From assembly GCA_964619935.1 (NCBI GenBank), contig CAZUGO010000090.1:34633-98632 (forward strand): DNA of 64,000 nucleotides, given 5' to 3'. The position numbers and the translations under genes were made by a program. The notes under the pieces are model-generated. The model was not told the DNA's origin, did no database searches, and saw nothing but the letters and a program-made list of their open reading frames with translations. The stretch's first letter is position 1; each line of letters begins with the position of its first letter. Positions 35,585 through 44,945 of this stretch are shown one piece after another. Origin of the DNA: CAZUGO01 sp964619935 (GTDB lineage Bacteria > Planctomycetota > Phycisphaerae > UBA1845 > CAIVHJ01).

Positions 35585-36295
35585 GTGATTTCCGAGATGC
35601 TGGATCATCTGCGCCGCTCGTCGGCCAAGTCGCGCCGCTATTGGAACCGGCGGTTCGCCCGGGACCGCGCCGGCTGGAGGGCGGCGGGCGACCTGCGGCT
35701 GTCGGAGGAGCAGAACCGGCAGAGCGCCCGCGAAGTCATGGCGTTGTTGAGGGCCGGTTTGCTGCAGCACGGCGGTCCGCCGAGCGGTCGCCGCCTGCTG
35801 GATGCCGGGTGCGGGCCGGGCCACTTCACCGACCTGGCGGCGGGGCTCGGATTTGAGGTCATGGGCGTTGACCTCAGCGACGTGGCGGTAGCGGAAGCGC
35901 GCTGGCGTTATCCGGCACTCCACTTTGAGATTGGCGACCTGGCGCGCCTGGATCTGGGCCGCAAGTTCGAGGTCATCATGAGCGTCAACGTGCTGGTGGC
36001 CATTGCCGCGGTGTCAACCTGGCGACGGACGCTGGCCACCTTCGAGCGGCACCTCGCCCCGGGCGGTGTCATCCTGGCGCTCCAGACGATTGGCCGGCCG
36101 CCCGACCTGGTCGACGTGCCGGGGCACGTCTGCTACCGGACGCTCGAGGACTACCGCCGCGGCTGGCAGGCCTTGGGCCTGATGCTCAGGCATGTGCAGC
36201 CGGTGTGGCTGGAAACGGAACAGCGCGAGAAGCACCTGCTGGTGGTGGGGCGGCCCGGCCCCGAGGATGTGATCGATGGCCGAGCCGGCGATTGA
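35585..36295 (+). CDS. SAM-dependent methyltransferase, possible glycan capping enzyme
   Basis: 236 residues, GTG start (ATG 35597 is an alternative). Motif I is RLLDAGCGPGHFTDLAAGLG, then VMGVDLSDVAVAEAR, FEVIMSVNVLVAI and LAPGGVILALQT. It is sandwiched between the Wzm- and Wzt-like genes and overlaps the latter by 20 bases. In ABC-exported glycans with a Wzt carbohydrate-binding domain, terminal methylation often ends chain growth, so this may be the chain terminator. That function is inferred from position. Confidence 0.82.
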   Translation: MISEMLDHLRRSSAKSRRYWNRRFARDRAGWRAAGDLRLSEEQNRQSAREVMALLRAGLLQHGGPPSGRRLLDAGCGPGHFTDLAAGLGFEVMGVDLSDVAVAEARWRYPALHFEIGDLARLDLGRKFEVIMSVNVLVAIAAVSTWRRTLATFERHLAPGGVILALQTIGRPPDLVDVPGHVCYRTLEDYRRGWQALGLMLRHVQPVWLETEQREKHLLVVGRPGPEDVIDGRAGD

Positions 36296-37481
36296 GTGCG
36301 ACGGCATCTGGAAGAAGTTTTCTCGCGGGGAACGCAGCAACAGCTTGCGCGATGCCATTCCGGCGCTGGCGGCCCGCCTGTTCCGTCGCCCGGCCGGTGA
36401 ACTGGACGCCCGTCAGTTCTGGGCCCTCGCTGACGTCTCCTTCGAGGTGCAGCGCGGGCAAGCCTTGGGCATCATCGGGCCCAACGGCGCCGGCAAGAGC
36501 ACGTTGCTCAAGATTCTCAGTCGGATCATGGCCCCGGATCGCGGCCGGGTGCACATTCGCGGGCGGCTTACCGCCCTGATCGAGGTCGGGGCCGGATTCC
36601 ACGCCGATCTCACCGGCCGGGAGAACATCTTTCTTAACGGGGCGGTGCTGGGCATGACCCGCAAGGAAATCCGCCGGACCATCGGCCGCATCGTGGAGTT
36701 TGCCGGCGTCGGCGAGTTCATCGATACGCCGGTCAAGCGCTACAGCTCCGGGATGCAGGCCCGCCTGGGGTTCTCAGTGGCGGCCCACATGGATCCGGAC
36801 ATCCTGCTGGTTGACGAAGTGCTGGCGGTCGGCGATGCCGAATTCCAGCAGCGCTGCCTCGAGAAGATGCACTACTTCGCGAACTCCGGACGGTCCATCG
36901 TGTTTATCTCACACAATCTGCAGGCCATCTCCGAGTTGTGCCCGCAGGCCCTGCTGTTGCTGTCGGGCCGGCGGGCCCACCTGGGAAGCACCTCGGCCGC
37001 CATCCAGGAATACCTGCGCTCGATGCGCGACCGGGAGACCCGCCGGCAGGACGGGGCGGTGCGGGTCGACCACGTCCGGCTGGTCAACGCCGCCGGCCGG
37101 AACAGCACACACTTCGCCAGCGGTGAACCGGCCCGGCTGAGTTTCGACGTGGTGCTCGATCGACCGCCGTCGGAATTTTTGCTGACCTTCGGGTTGAAGC
37201 GGGCGACCGACGGCTTCATTGTGTCCGACTACAACTTGAGCCTGCCGCTGGACGATGACCAGCGCGGCCCGGTGACCATCGACATCGATTTCGTGACCAG
37301 CCTGCTGACCGGGACCTATTCGGTCGTGCTGTTGTTGCTCGACCGGGTCACCTATGAGAAGCGGGTCAACCTGGATTTCGTGAAGGTCTTTGACGTGGTC
37401 GAACCCACGGCCCACGGCGGCGTGTCCCACGTGTCGCCGCAGATCAGCCGGCGGCAAGTGCTGGCCGCGGTGTCCGGCTGA
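36276..37481 (+). CDS. ABC transporter ATP-binding protein with C-terminal glycan-binding domain (Wzt-like)
   Basis: 401 residues. The ATPase core has Walker A GIIGPNGAGKST (about 69-79), signature RYSSGMQARLGF, Walker B DILLVDEVLAVGD and the H-loop FISHN. Residues from about 265 to 390 form a beta-rich domain (VRLVNAAGRNSTHFASGEPA, LTFGLKRATDGFIVSDYN) like Wzt_C, which reads the modified end of the polysaccharide. Together with the Wzm-like permease it exports a finished glycan from the cytosol. Start ATG 36276 lies inside the methyltransferase gene. Confidence 0.93.
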   Translation: MAEPAIECDGIWKKFSRGERSNSLRDAIPALAARLFRRPAGELDARQFWALADVSFEVQRGQALGIIGPNGAGKSTLLKILSRIMAPDRGRVHIRGRLTALIEVGAGFHADLTGRENIFLNGAVLGMTRKEIRRTIGRIVEFAGVGEFIDTPVKRYSSGMQARLGFSVAAHMDPDILLVDEVLAVGDAEFQQRCLEKMHYFANSGRSIVFISHNLQAISELCPQALLLLSGRRAHLGSTSAAIQEYLRSMRDRETRRQDGAVRVDHVRLVNAAGRNSTHFASGEPARLSFDVVLDRPPSEFLLTFGLKRATDGFIVSDYNLSLPLDDDQRGPVTIDIDFVTSLLTGTYSVVLLLLDRVTYEKRVNLDFVKVFDVVEPTAHGGVSHVSPQISRRQVLAAVSG

Positions 37482-37511
37482 GGGATTCGCCCGGCAGCGT
37501 CCTGGTGACTT

Positions 37512-38651
37512 ATGGTGCACGACCGATCGGCCATCACCATTGCTGTGGATGCCAGGACCGTGTTCGCCCGGGCCCGTCGGGGAACCGGCAAGAACCTCAT
37601 CGACGCCTACCGCGCCCTGGCCGAGATCCGTCCGCAGTGGCGGCTGCTGATGTATCACCGCACGCCGGGGGTGCCCAACCCCTTCGAAGGCTGGCCCACC
37701 GTCGTGCCGCGGATGCTGCGCATGCCCGGCGATCGCTGGGACCTCTGGCAGCACCTGGGCCTGCCGCAGGCCGCGCGCCGCGATGGCGCCCGGCTGCTGC
37801 ATTGTCCGGCCAATTCTTGCCCGCGGTTCGGCGGCGTCCCGGTGGTGTCGACCGTCCATGACCTGATCCCCTTGAAGATTGCGGACCCCGGGGCCCCGCC
37901 GGCAGGATCCTTTCGGGCGGCGATCCGCCGCTGTCTGCGGCGCTCGCGGCGGATCATCGCGGTGTCGCACGCCACGCGCCGCGATTTGATATCGGACTTC
38001 GGGGCGGCCCCGCAGCAGATCACGGTCATCGGCTGGGCAGCGGATTCCAGCTGCGGCGTTGTCCGAGATCGAGCTGAATTGGCCGCGGTACGGTCCCGAT
38101 ACAACATGACCAGGCCGTATGTCCTGGCTTTTTCCGGACGCTCCCGGCGCAAGAACACCGAGGGCATGATCCGGGCCTTCGCCTTGCTTGACCCTGAGTT
38201 GCGCCGCAGGTTCGCGTTCGTGATCATCGGGGTCGAGCCCGCGGCCCGGCGGGCCCAGCTCACCGCTCTGATCGAGGCACTGGGCGTCGCGGACGGCTGC
38301 CGGCTGCACGGCTTTGTGCCGGAGGCCGACGTTCCGGCACTGCTTTGTGCGGCGGAGGTGCTGGCCTTCTGCAGTCTATACGAGGGCTTTGGGTTGCCGA
38401 TTCTGGATGCCTTTCGTTGCGAGACGGCGGTGTTGACCTCCCGGGTCAGCAGCATGCCGGAAGTTGCCGGGGACGCCGCGGTGTACTGTGACCCGAGTGA
38501 ACCCGCCAGCATCGCCGCCGGATTGTCGCGCCTGCTGTCCGAACCGCAGTTGGGCCGGGAGTGTGTCCGCCGCGGTCGCGAACGGCTCCAGCAATACAGT
38601 TGGCGGCGCACCGCCGAAACCATGGTCGATGTCTTTGAGGAGTGCGTCTGA
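37512..38651 (+). CDS. GT4 glycosyltransferase
   Basis: 379 residues. GT-B fold with VDARTVFARARRGTGKNLID (donor-side start of mannosyltransferase-like GT4), VSTVHDLIPLK, IIAVSHATRRDLI, YVLAFSGRSRRKNTEGMI, LHGFVPEADVPALLCAA and FCSLYEGFGLPILDAF, the E-x7-E motif in slightly altered form. It adds a sugar, possibly mannose-like, to the growing glycan in the cytoplasm. Third enzyme of the ABC-export operon. Confidence 0.88.
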   Translation: MVHDRSAITIAVDARTVFARARRGTGKNLIDAYRALAEIRPQWRLLMYHRTPGVPNPFEGWPTVVPRMLRMPGDRWDLWQHLGLPQAARRDGARLLHCPANSCPRFGGVPVVSTVHDLIPLKIADPGAPPAGSFRAAIRRCLRRSRRIIAVSHATRRDLISDFGAAPQQITVIGWAADSSCGVVRDRAELAAVRSRYNMTRPYVLAFSGRSRRKNTEGMIRAFALLDPELRRRFAFVIIGVEPAARRAQLTALIEALGVADGCRLHGFVPEADVPALLCAAEVLAFCSLYEGFGLPILDAFRCETAVLTSRVSSMPEVAGDAAVYCDPSEPASIAAGLSRLLSEPQLGRECVRRGRERLQQYSWRRTAETMVDVFEECV

Positions 38652-38668
38652 TCGAGAGGCAGCACCCC

Positions 38669-39949
38669 ATGTCAGTGAACGCCGCTGGCGGCCCGCCGGC
38701 GCTCCCGCAGACCGCCGAATCGGGGTCGTTGTGCGTGCGGCTCGACTGCCGACATTATCGCGGTGATCGTCCTTGCGCCCAGGGCTGTGTCGGCGGCTGC
38801 GCTCACTACGAACCGATGGGCCGGCGGATCCTGATCATCAAGCTGGGCGCTCTGGGCGATGTCATCCGGACCGAGGCCCTGCTGCCGGGGCTCAAGTCCC
38901 GTTACCCGTCTTCGCAGATCACCTGGGTCAGCCGGGCGAACGGCTGTCGCATGCTGGCCAACAACCCCTGGATCGACCGCTGCCTGGTGTTCGATGCCGA
39001 AACGCTCTGCCACCTGCGCTGGGAACGCTTCCACCTGGTCATCAATCTGGACAAAGAGCCCGGGCCGGCGGCCCTGGCCATGCAGGTGCAGGCTGACGAT
39101 CGCCGGGGCATCGGCCTGAGCCGCCAGGGAACGACCTATCCGCTCAATCCCGAAGCGCACTACTACTTCGCGCTGGGCCTGTCAAACGACCTGAAGTTTC
39201 ATGAGAACCGCAGCAGCTACCAGCGACTAATCTACGAAGCGGTGGGACTGGACTACCAGGGCCAGCGCTACGCGGTTTTTCCAGGTGCCGCCAATCATGC
39301 CGCCGCCCGCGCGGCGCTGCACCGGGCCGGCGTGGACCCGCACCGGCGGCTCGTCGGACTGAACACCGGTGCGGGTGATGCCATCGCCCACAAGACTTGG
39401 CCGGCCGGCAAGTTCGTGTCGCTGGCCCGGAATCTGCAAGGGCGTGGCGATTGTCGCGTCGTGTTGCTGGGCGGGCCGCAGGAGGCGGACCGCAATGCCT
39501 GGATCGCCCGGCAGGTCGGCGGCGAGATTGTCGACCCGGGTTGCCATCACGGCGAACTCGATTTTGCCGCCCTGATCAAACGCTGCGCCGTCGTGCTCAG
39601 CGGGGACACCACGGCGATGCACCTGGCCATTGCCCAGCGGGTTCCGGTGGTGGTGCTCTTCGGGCCGACCTGCCCCCAGGAAATTGATCTCTATGGGCGC
39701 GGCGTCAAGCTGGTGTCCACCATCGGATGCGCACCCTGCTATCGACGGCACTGTGAGCTGTCGCCGACCTGCATGGACCTGATCACCGTCAAGCAGGCCG
39801 AGCACGCCCTGGTGCGATGGCTCGAGGGCGCACCCTCCCTGGCGGACACGGGCTGCCCACCGGAACAGCAGGCTCCGGTGGCGGCGGCAGCGCCGGGGCG
39901 GCCGTCGGATGTCGTCGCCTGTCCGGGACCCGCTCATGTCACCGACTGA
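38669..39949 (+). CDS. Glycosyltransferase family 9 protein with Cys-rich N-terminus
   Basis: 426 residues from ATG 38669. The first ~50 residues hold CVRLDCRHYRGDRPC and CVGGCAHY, a Cys/His-rich extension seen in some planctomycete GT9 proteins that may bind metal. The GT9 domain then begins at ILIIKLGALGDVIRTEALLP. NTGAGDAIAHKTWPAGKFV, VVLLGGPQEA, LSGDTTAMHLAIAQRVPVVV and LFGPTCPQEIDLYG follow, as in heptosyltransferases. Its acceptor is unknown. The frame extends to GTG 38642, which would overlap the upstream gene. Confidence 0.88.
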   Translation: MSVNAAGGPPALPQTAESGSLCVRLDCRHYRGDRPCAQGCVGGCAHYEPMGRRILIIKLGALGDVIRTEALLPGLKSRYPSSQITWVSRANGCRMLANNPWIDRCLVFDAETLCHLRWERFHLVINLDKEPGPAALAMQVQADDRRGIGLSRQGTTYPLNPEAHYYFALGLSNDLKFHENRSSYQRLIYEAVGLDYQGQRYAVFPGAANHAAARAALHRAGVDPHRRLVGLNTGAGDAIAHKTWPAGKFVSLARNLQGRGDCRVVLLGGPQEADRNAWIARQVGGEIVDPGCHHGELDFAALIKRCAVVLSGDTTAMHLAIAQRVPVVVLFGPTCPQEIDLYGRGVKLVSTIGCAPCYRRHCELSPTCMDLITVKQAEHALVRWLEGAPSLADTGCPPEQQAPVAAAAPGRPSDVVACPGPAHVTD

Positions 39950-41315
39950 GGCGATCTACTGGCTGATCTTTCTGGCGGGTCTGGCCGGGGCGCTGTTCAA
40001 TCCGGTGTACGGCATCCTACTGTACGTGCTGGTCTACCACCTGTACCCGGAGTCCCAATGGTGGGGGTTCCGGGTGGAGGTCTGGGTGCCGCGAACCATG
40101 TTCGTGATCGCGGCCGCCACCGCCATCGGCATGGTGCTCAACTGGCATCGCATGCGCCGGACCGAATCGCAGTTCCCGATGATGTTCATCCTGATGCTGC
40201 TGTTCCTGCTGTACAGCTTCCTGGCCTCCACCACCAGCAGCGAGCCGATCGGCACCACCAGCAGCCAGATGCGCCTGGACAAGATGGTCCGCATCAGCCT
40301 GTTTGTGTTCATGATGATCCGGGTGGTACGGACGCCGAAACACTTCCGCTGGCTGTTGTGGTCCTGGATGGCAGGGACCATCTACATCGGGTACCAGGCC
40401 TGGAGCGGAATCGGCATCACCGTGTCGGGCCGACTGTCGGGCGGGCTGGGCGGCCCGGACTTCAACCAGTCCAGCGGCCTGGCGGCACACCTGGTGCCGA
40501 TGATTGCGATTGCCGGGTTCCTCTTCTACAGTTCGAAATCCAAACAGGGCAAGTTCTTTGCCTTGCTGGCCGCCGCGTTCGCGGTGAACACCATCATCTT
40601 GACCCGCACGCGAAACGCCTTTCCCGGGATCCTGGTGCTGATGATTTTCGGACTGCTGCGGCTGCCGCGCGGGGTGCGATTGAAATGCTCTTTGGGCATC
40701 ATCCTGGGGCTGTTCCTATCCATCCGGCTGACCGACGAGGGCTGGTGGGAGCGCATGGGGACCCTCAAGAACCCCGAGCAGGACAAGTCCATAACGCGCC
40801 GCTACGACTACTGGAAGGCGGCGGCCAAGATGGCGGCCGAACATCCCTTCGGCGTCGGTGTCGGCAACTTCCGCCGGCTGGTCCCGGAGTACGTCAGCGA
40901 CCTTGAAATGGGCCGCTCCGCCCACAGCACCTACTTCCAGTGTCTGGCCGAACTGGGGTATCCCGGTCTGCTGCTGTTGCTGTCCATCATCATGATTTCC
41001 TTGTACCAGTTCGAACACGCCCGCTCCACCGGCAAGCCGTGGCAGAATCTTGTCGAGGCACACCCCGAACTGGGCGAAGACCTGCGGACGCTGCTGCTGC
41101 TGGCCACCGCCAACGAGGTGGCGGTGGCGGGCTTCATGGTCAGCGCCTTTTTCACCAGCCGGCTGTGGGTGGAAGGCATGTGGCTGCTGCTGGCCATGAG
41201 CTGCTGTCTGTACAACATCTCGCGGACCTACCGGGCCCGCTTGCGCAAGTTGGCCAACCCGGTGTCCGCGGAGCCCGGGGGCCTCGCTGCGCTCAACGTG
41301 GGGCTGGTGGGATGA
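39936..41315 (+). CDS. O-antigen ligase/polymerase-like membrane protein (Wzy/WaaL family)
   Basis: 459 residues with about eleven helices. The large loop carries RRYDYWKAAAKMAAEHPF, GVGVGNFRRLVPEY and SAHSTYFQCLAELGYPGLLL, the H-x(n)-GxG pattern of O-antigen ligases (PF04932). It would polymerize repeat units or ligate the chain to its acceptor at the outer face of the inner membrane. Start ATG 39936 overlaps the GT9 gene by 14 bases; the stop overlaps the next gene by four. A ligase-type protein in an ABC-export operon suggests the glycan is joined to a lipid or protein anchor. Confidence 0.9.
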   Translation: MSPTEAIYWLIFLAGLAGALFNPVYGILLYVLVYHLYPESQWWGFRVEVWVPRTMFVIAAATAIGMVLNWHRMRRTESQFPMMFILMLLFLLYSFLASTTSSEPIGTTSSQMRLDKMVRISLFVFMMIRVVRTPKHFRWLLWSWMAGTIYIGYQAWSGIGITVSGRLSGGLGGPDFNQSSGLAAHLVPMIAIAGFLFYSSKSKQGKFFALLAAAFAVNTIILTRTRNAFPGILVLMIFGLLRLPRGVRLKCSLGIILGLFLSIRLTDEGWWERMGTLKNPEQDKSITRRYDYWKAAAKMAAEHPFGVGVGNFRRLVPEYVSDLEMGRSAHSTYFQCLAELGYPGLLLLLSIIMISLYQFEHARSTGKPWQNLVEAHPELGEDLRTLLLLATANEVAVAGFMVSAFFTSRLWVEGMWLLLAMSCCLYNISRTYRARLRKLANPVSAEPGGLAALNVGLVG

Positions 41316-42463
41316 CGGCGATGCCCGGAGTGCCGCGCGTCCTGCATGTCTTATCCAGCCTCGCCCGAGGCGGCGCCGAGACGAACGCCTGCCGCCTGAT
41401 TCCAGCGCTGGCAGCCCGGGGCTTTGAACAGTGCGTGGTCAGCCTGACGTCGCAGGTCGACCCGGCGCTGGCCGCCGCGCTGCCGGTGGCGCTGCATCTG
41501 CCACGGGCGGGGCTGCCCTTTCCCGCGAGCGCCCGGTTCCTGGCCGGCATCGTCGATCGTTTCCGGCCCGATGTGATCCATGGCCGGGCGTATCGCACCT
41601 GGCTGGACTGCGTCACCGCGGCTGCTGGAACTTCGGGAACAGTCCGCGTGGTCCAGAGCTTTCACGGGTCCACCAGTTTTGAACTCGATCACCTGCGGCG
41701 CAAGGCAGCCGCCTGTCTGATGGAACCGCACACTACTTTCGTGGCGGTCAGCCACGGCTTGGCCGACCAGATTCGGCGACACTGGCGCATTAGCCCTGAG
41801 CGCGTCCGGGTGATTCATAACGGCATCGACACCGAGCGCTTTGCGCCGCCGCGGCAGCGGGCGGATGGCAAGCAGGCCCTGGGCATCGCGCCCGACTGCT
41901 TCGTGGTGGGTTCGGTGGGCAGCCTGCGCCCGGTCAAGAACCACGCCCTGCTGATCGACGCATTTGCCCGCTTTCGGCAGCGGCACGGACCGTCCGTGTT
42001 GTTGCTGGTCGGCGACGGTCCGCTGCTGAGCGCGCTGCAACAGCGGGCCGCGGGGCTCGGCCTGGCCGCAGCCGTCAGATTCTGCGGCCGGCAGCCGGAT
42101 GTGGTCCGGTATCTGGCGGCGATGGACGTGTTCGTGCAGCCCAGCCTGAAGGAGGGCTCGCCGACCGCGGTCCTCGAGGCCATGGCCTGCGGGGTTGCCG
42201 CCTTGGCGGTGGCGTCCAGCGGCTGCCGTGAACTCCACGCCCGGACCGGGCTGCCCCGGTTGGTTGGTGCCGCGGATTGCGGTGCCCTGGTCGAGGCCCT
42301 GGAGTCCCTGGCCGCAGACGACCCTTGCCGCCTGAAGATGGGTGCTGACGGCCGGGCCCAGGTTCAGCGCGGGTTCGGTTTTGAGGGCATGGTCGAGGCC
42401 TACGCATCGGTCTACGATGCCTTGGCCGGCAGGCCCGCGACCTGCGGGGCGGGTGTCGGGTGA
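41312..42463 (+). CDS. GT4 glycosyltransferase
   Basis: 383 residues. RVLHVLSSLARGGAETNACR opens the GT-B fold. FVAVSHGLADQIRRHW, VRVIHNGIDTERFAPP, VGSVGSLRPVKNHALLIDAF, LLLVGDGPLLSALQQRAAG and FVQPSLKEGSPTAVLEAMAC (E-x7-E) are all standard. It is coupled to both neighbours by four-base overlaps. The earlier open frame inside the ligase gene is a shadow. Confidence 0.92.
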   Translation: MTAMPGVPRVLHVLSSLARGGAETNACRLIPALAARGFEQCVVSLTSQVDPALAAALPVALHLPRAGLPFPASARFLAGIVDRFRPDVIHGRAYRTWLDCVTAAAGTSGTVRVVQSFHGSTSFELDHLRRKAAACLMEPHTTFVAVSHGLADQIRRHWRISPERVRVIHNGIDTERFAPPRQRADGKQALGIAPDCFVVGSVGSLRPVKNHALLIDAFARFRQRHGPSVLLLVGDGPLLSALQQRAAGLGLAAAVRFCGRQPDVVRYLAAMDVFVQPSLKEGSPTAVLEAMACGVAALAVASSGCRELHARTGLPRLVGAADCGALVEALESLAADDPCRLKMGADGRAQVQRGFGFEGMVEAYASVYDALAGRPATCGAGVG

Positions 42464-43569
42464 GGTCTCTTGACGCCAGGCCGACCGTGTTGGTCATCGG
42501 CCCGATGCGCGGCGTCGGTGGCATGGCCACGTCCATGCGGCTGCAGTTGGGCAGCCGGCTAGGGGAACACTATCAATTGATGGCGCTGGATTGCAGCAAG
42601 CAGACCCCGCCGGGCCGACCACTGGTCCAAGGCGTGTGGTCACAACTCGGCAAGACCCTGCGGCTCCAGCAACTGCTCCGCCGGCACCGCCCCCAGGTCG
42701 TGCACATTCACACCTGCAGCGGGACGACCTTCTACCGGTCGGTGATCGATCTCTGGATCGCCCGGCGCTACGGCGCTCGCACGTTGTTGCATGTGCGCGG
42801 CGGTCAGTTCCTGGAGTTCTTGAAGGGCGCGACACGCCTGGGGCGCTGGTTTGCGCGGCAGGGTCTGCTAAAGGCTGATCGGGTGATCACCTTGAGCGCC
42901 TGCTGGGAGCAGCGCCTTCGCGGGTTCGAACCACGGATCCGTTCTTTCGTGTTGCACAACGGCGTGAACCTGCCCGAGGCGGTCGCCGATCCGCGGCAGG
43001 GTCCACGACCCACGGTGTTGTTCGTGGGAGCGCTGCGGAAAGCCAAAGGGGTCGACGACCTGATCGAGGCCGTCGCGGCGCTGCCCCGGCGGCAGCGCGA
43101 TGGCGTGCAGGTGCGGTTGGTTGGGCCCGATCCCGACGGCCGGGCGTCGGCCATTCAGACCTTGATTCGGCGGCGTGGCCTGCAGCAGACGGTGACCGTG
43201 GTCGGGCCGTTGCCCGCGGCGGAAGTGGGCCAGGAACTGGCCGCGGCGGCCCTGTTCGCCCTGCCCAGTCACGCGGAGGGCCTGCCCAATGCCCTGCTGG
43301 AGGCCATGGCCTACGGACTGCCGGTGGTAGTCACCGCTGCCGGCGCCATTCCGGAGGTCGTCGAACATGGTCGTGAAGGCCTGGTGGTCGCGATCGGCGA
43401 CCGCGCGGCATTGAGCGATTCATTGGCGCGGTTGTTGCAGGACCCCGACTTGCGGGCGGCCATGGGTCAGGCGGCACGGCGAAAGGTTCGGCGGTGTTTT
43501 CGGCAGGAGGTCACTGTCCGGCGGCTCGACGGCTTGTACCGGATGCTACTGGACGGAGGCCGACCGTGA
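42460..43569 (+). CDS. GT4 glycosyltransferase
   Basis: 369 residues, GTG start in a GTGA overlap. VLVIGPMRGVGGMATSMRL, VVHIHTCSGTTFYRSVI, RTLLHVRGGQF, FVLHNGVNLPEAV, TVLFVGALRKAKGVDDLIEA and FALPSHAEGLPNALLEAMAY support a GT4 of the EPS type. It is distinct in sequence from the preceding GT4 and so adds a different linkage or sugar. Confidence 0.92.
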   Translation: MRSLDARPTVLVIGPMRGVGGMATSMRLQLGSRLGEHYQLMALDCSKQTPPGRPLVQGVWSQLGKTLRLQQLLRRHRPQVVHIHTCSGTTFYRSVIDLWIARRYGARTLLHVRGGQFLEFLKGATRLGRWFARQGLLKADRVITLSACWEQRLRGFEPRIRSFVLHNGVNLPEAVADPRQGPRPTVLFVGALRKAKGVDDLIEAVAALPRRQRDGVQVRLVGPDPDGRASAIQTLIRRRGLQQTVTVVGPLPAAEVGQELAAAALFALPSHAEGLPNALLEAMAYGLPVVVTAAGAIPEVVEHGREGLVVAIGDRAALSDSLARLLQDPDLRAAMGQAARRKVRRCFRQEVTVRRLDGLYRMLLDGGRP

Positions 43570-44945
43570 TTCGCCCCTGGTTGGCCCGCCACGTGTTCTA
43601 CCCCGCCCAGGATGTGCTGTGCGGCCGCGATTCGCTGCGCTACTGGAAGCACCTGGAACACAGTCAGCGCTGGGATCCGCAGCAGCTCCGCGCCCTACAG
43701 GCAACCAAGCTGCGGGCCCTGGTGCAGCAGGCCCGGGCCGCACCGTTCTATGCCCAGCGTTTTCACGATTGCGGCCTGGGTCCATCCGAGTCGCCGGCGC
43801 TCGAGGTTCTCGGGCGGCTTCCGGTGTTGACCAAGTCGGACATTCGCGGCGCCGCGGCCGCGATGCTTACTCAGCCTCAGGGTCGCGGATTGATCTCTTC
43901 GTGCACCTCGGGTTCGACCGGATCTCCGCTGATCTTTCAGGTGGACCGGCGGCGCTGCCGGTCCGATGTCGCCGCCCGCCTGCGGGCCCACGCCTGGTTT
44001 GACATTCACCCCGGCGATCCGGCGGTGTATCTGTGGGGTTCGCGGATCGAACTGGAGCACCAGGACCGCCTCAAGGCCCTGCGCGACTGGTTGATCAACG
44101 AGAAATTGCTCAATGCCTTCGAACTCAACGAGCGCTGCCTGCACGCCTACGCGGACACCGTGCGCCGGATTCGACCGCGCTCGATGTACTCCTACGCCGG
44201 GACCGCCTGGCGGTTCGCTTCGTTTGTGGCGGACTGCCGCCCTGAATTGCACGGCGCGGTTCAGACCGTGTTTGCCACCGGCGAGCAGTTGCCGGCCCCC
44301 TGGCGGGCCGACATCATCAGGGCCCTGGGCAGCGCGGTGGCCGAAGAATACGGCTGTCGCGAAGGCGGACTCATCGCCCACGAATGTCCGGCTGGGTCCT
44401 ACCACATCACCGCTGAGAACGTCCTGGTGGAGATTCTGGACGACGACGGTCACCCCTTGCCGCCCGGACACGAAGGGGACATCGTCATCACCAACCTGGA
44501 AGCCTACGCCATGCCCTTCATCCGCTACGCGACCGGCGACCGCGGTGCGCTGGGCGCAGCGCCCTGCGCCTGCGGGCGCACGCTGCCGACCATGTCCCGG
44601 CCGACCGGGCGGGCCTTCGACTTTCTGATTACCAATGACGGCACCCGAGTGACCGGCGTCAGCCTGAGCCGCGACTTCAAGGAGATTGAGGGCATCGTCC
44701 AGTATCGCATCATCCAAGAGGAGCCGTTGGCCGTGCGGATCGTGCTGGTGATCAATGAGCGCTTCGATCCACCGGCTGCTGAGCGGCACATGCATCGCTT
44801 CGTGGCCCGCCGGCTGGGTCCGCGGACTGAGCTGCGGTTGCAATACGAAGCGCACCTGCCGCCGCACCGTTCGGGTAAGTATCGATATGTCGTCAATGCG
44901 CTGGACGAGGGCCCGGGTCAGCGCGGCGGCGCGTCCGGCTGCTGA
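43566..44945 (+). CDS. Phenylacetate-CoA-ligase-like adenylate-forming protein (CapK type)
   Basis: 459 residues from GTG 43566. The core shows VLTKSDIRGAAAAML, the phosphate-binding ISSCTSGSTGSPLIF, TVFATGEQLPAPWRADI, AEEYGCREGGLIAHEC and FIRYATGDRGALG, with a Cys-pair insert (APCACGRTLP). CapK-like proteins in capsule loci are thought to activate an acid, acetate or amino acid, that decorates the glycan. It is the last gene of the ABC-export operon and runs 28 bases into the convergent VanZ gene. Confidence 0.87.
   Translation: MIRPWLARHVFYPAQDVLCGRDSLRYWKHLEHSQRWDPQQLRALQATKLRALVQQARAAPFYAQRFHDCGLGPSESPALEVLGRLPVLTKSDIRGAAAAMLTQPQGRGLISSCTSGSTGSPLIFQVDRRRCRSDVAARLRAHAWFDIHPGDPAVYLWGSRIELEHQDRLKALRDWLINEKLLNAFELNERCLHAYADTVRRIRPRSMYSYAGTAWRFASFVADCRPELHGAVQTVFATGEQLPAPWRADIIRALGSAVAEEYGCREGGLIAHECPAGSYHITAENVLVEILDDDGHPLPPGHEGDIVITNLEAYAMPFIRYATGDRGALGAAPCACGRTLPTMSRPTGRAFDFLITNDGTRVTGVSLSRDFKEIEGIVQYRIIQEEPLAVRIVLVINERFDPPAAERHMHRFVARRLGPRTELRLQYEAHLPPHRSGKYRYVVNALDEGPGQRGGASGC

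Noticed and set aside
42922..42940. GGGTTCGAACCAC, resembling a tRNA T-loop
   Set aside because: It is inside a glycosyltransferase coding sequence and lacks any cloverleaf partner arms.
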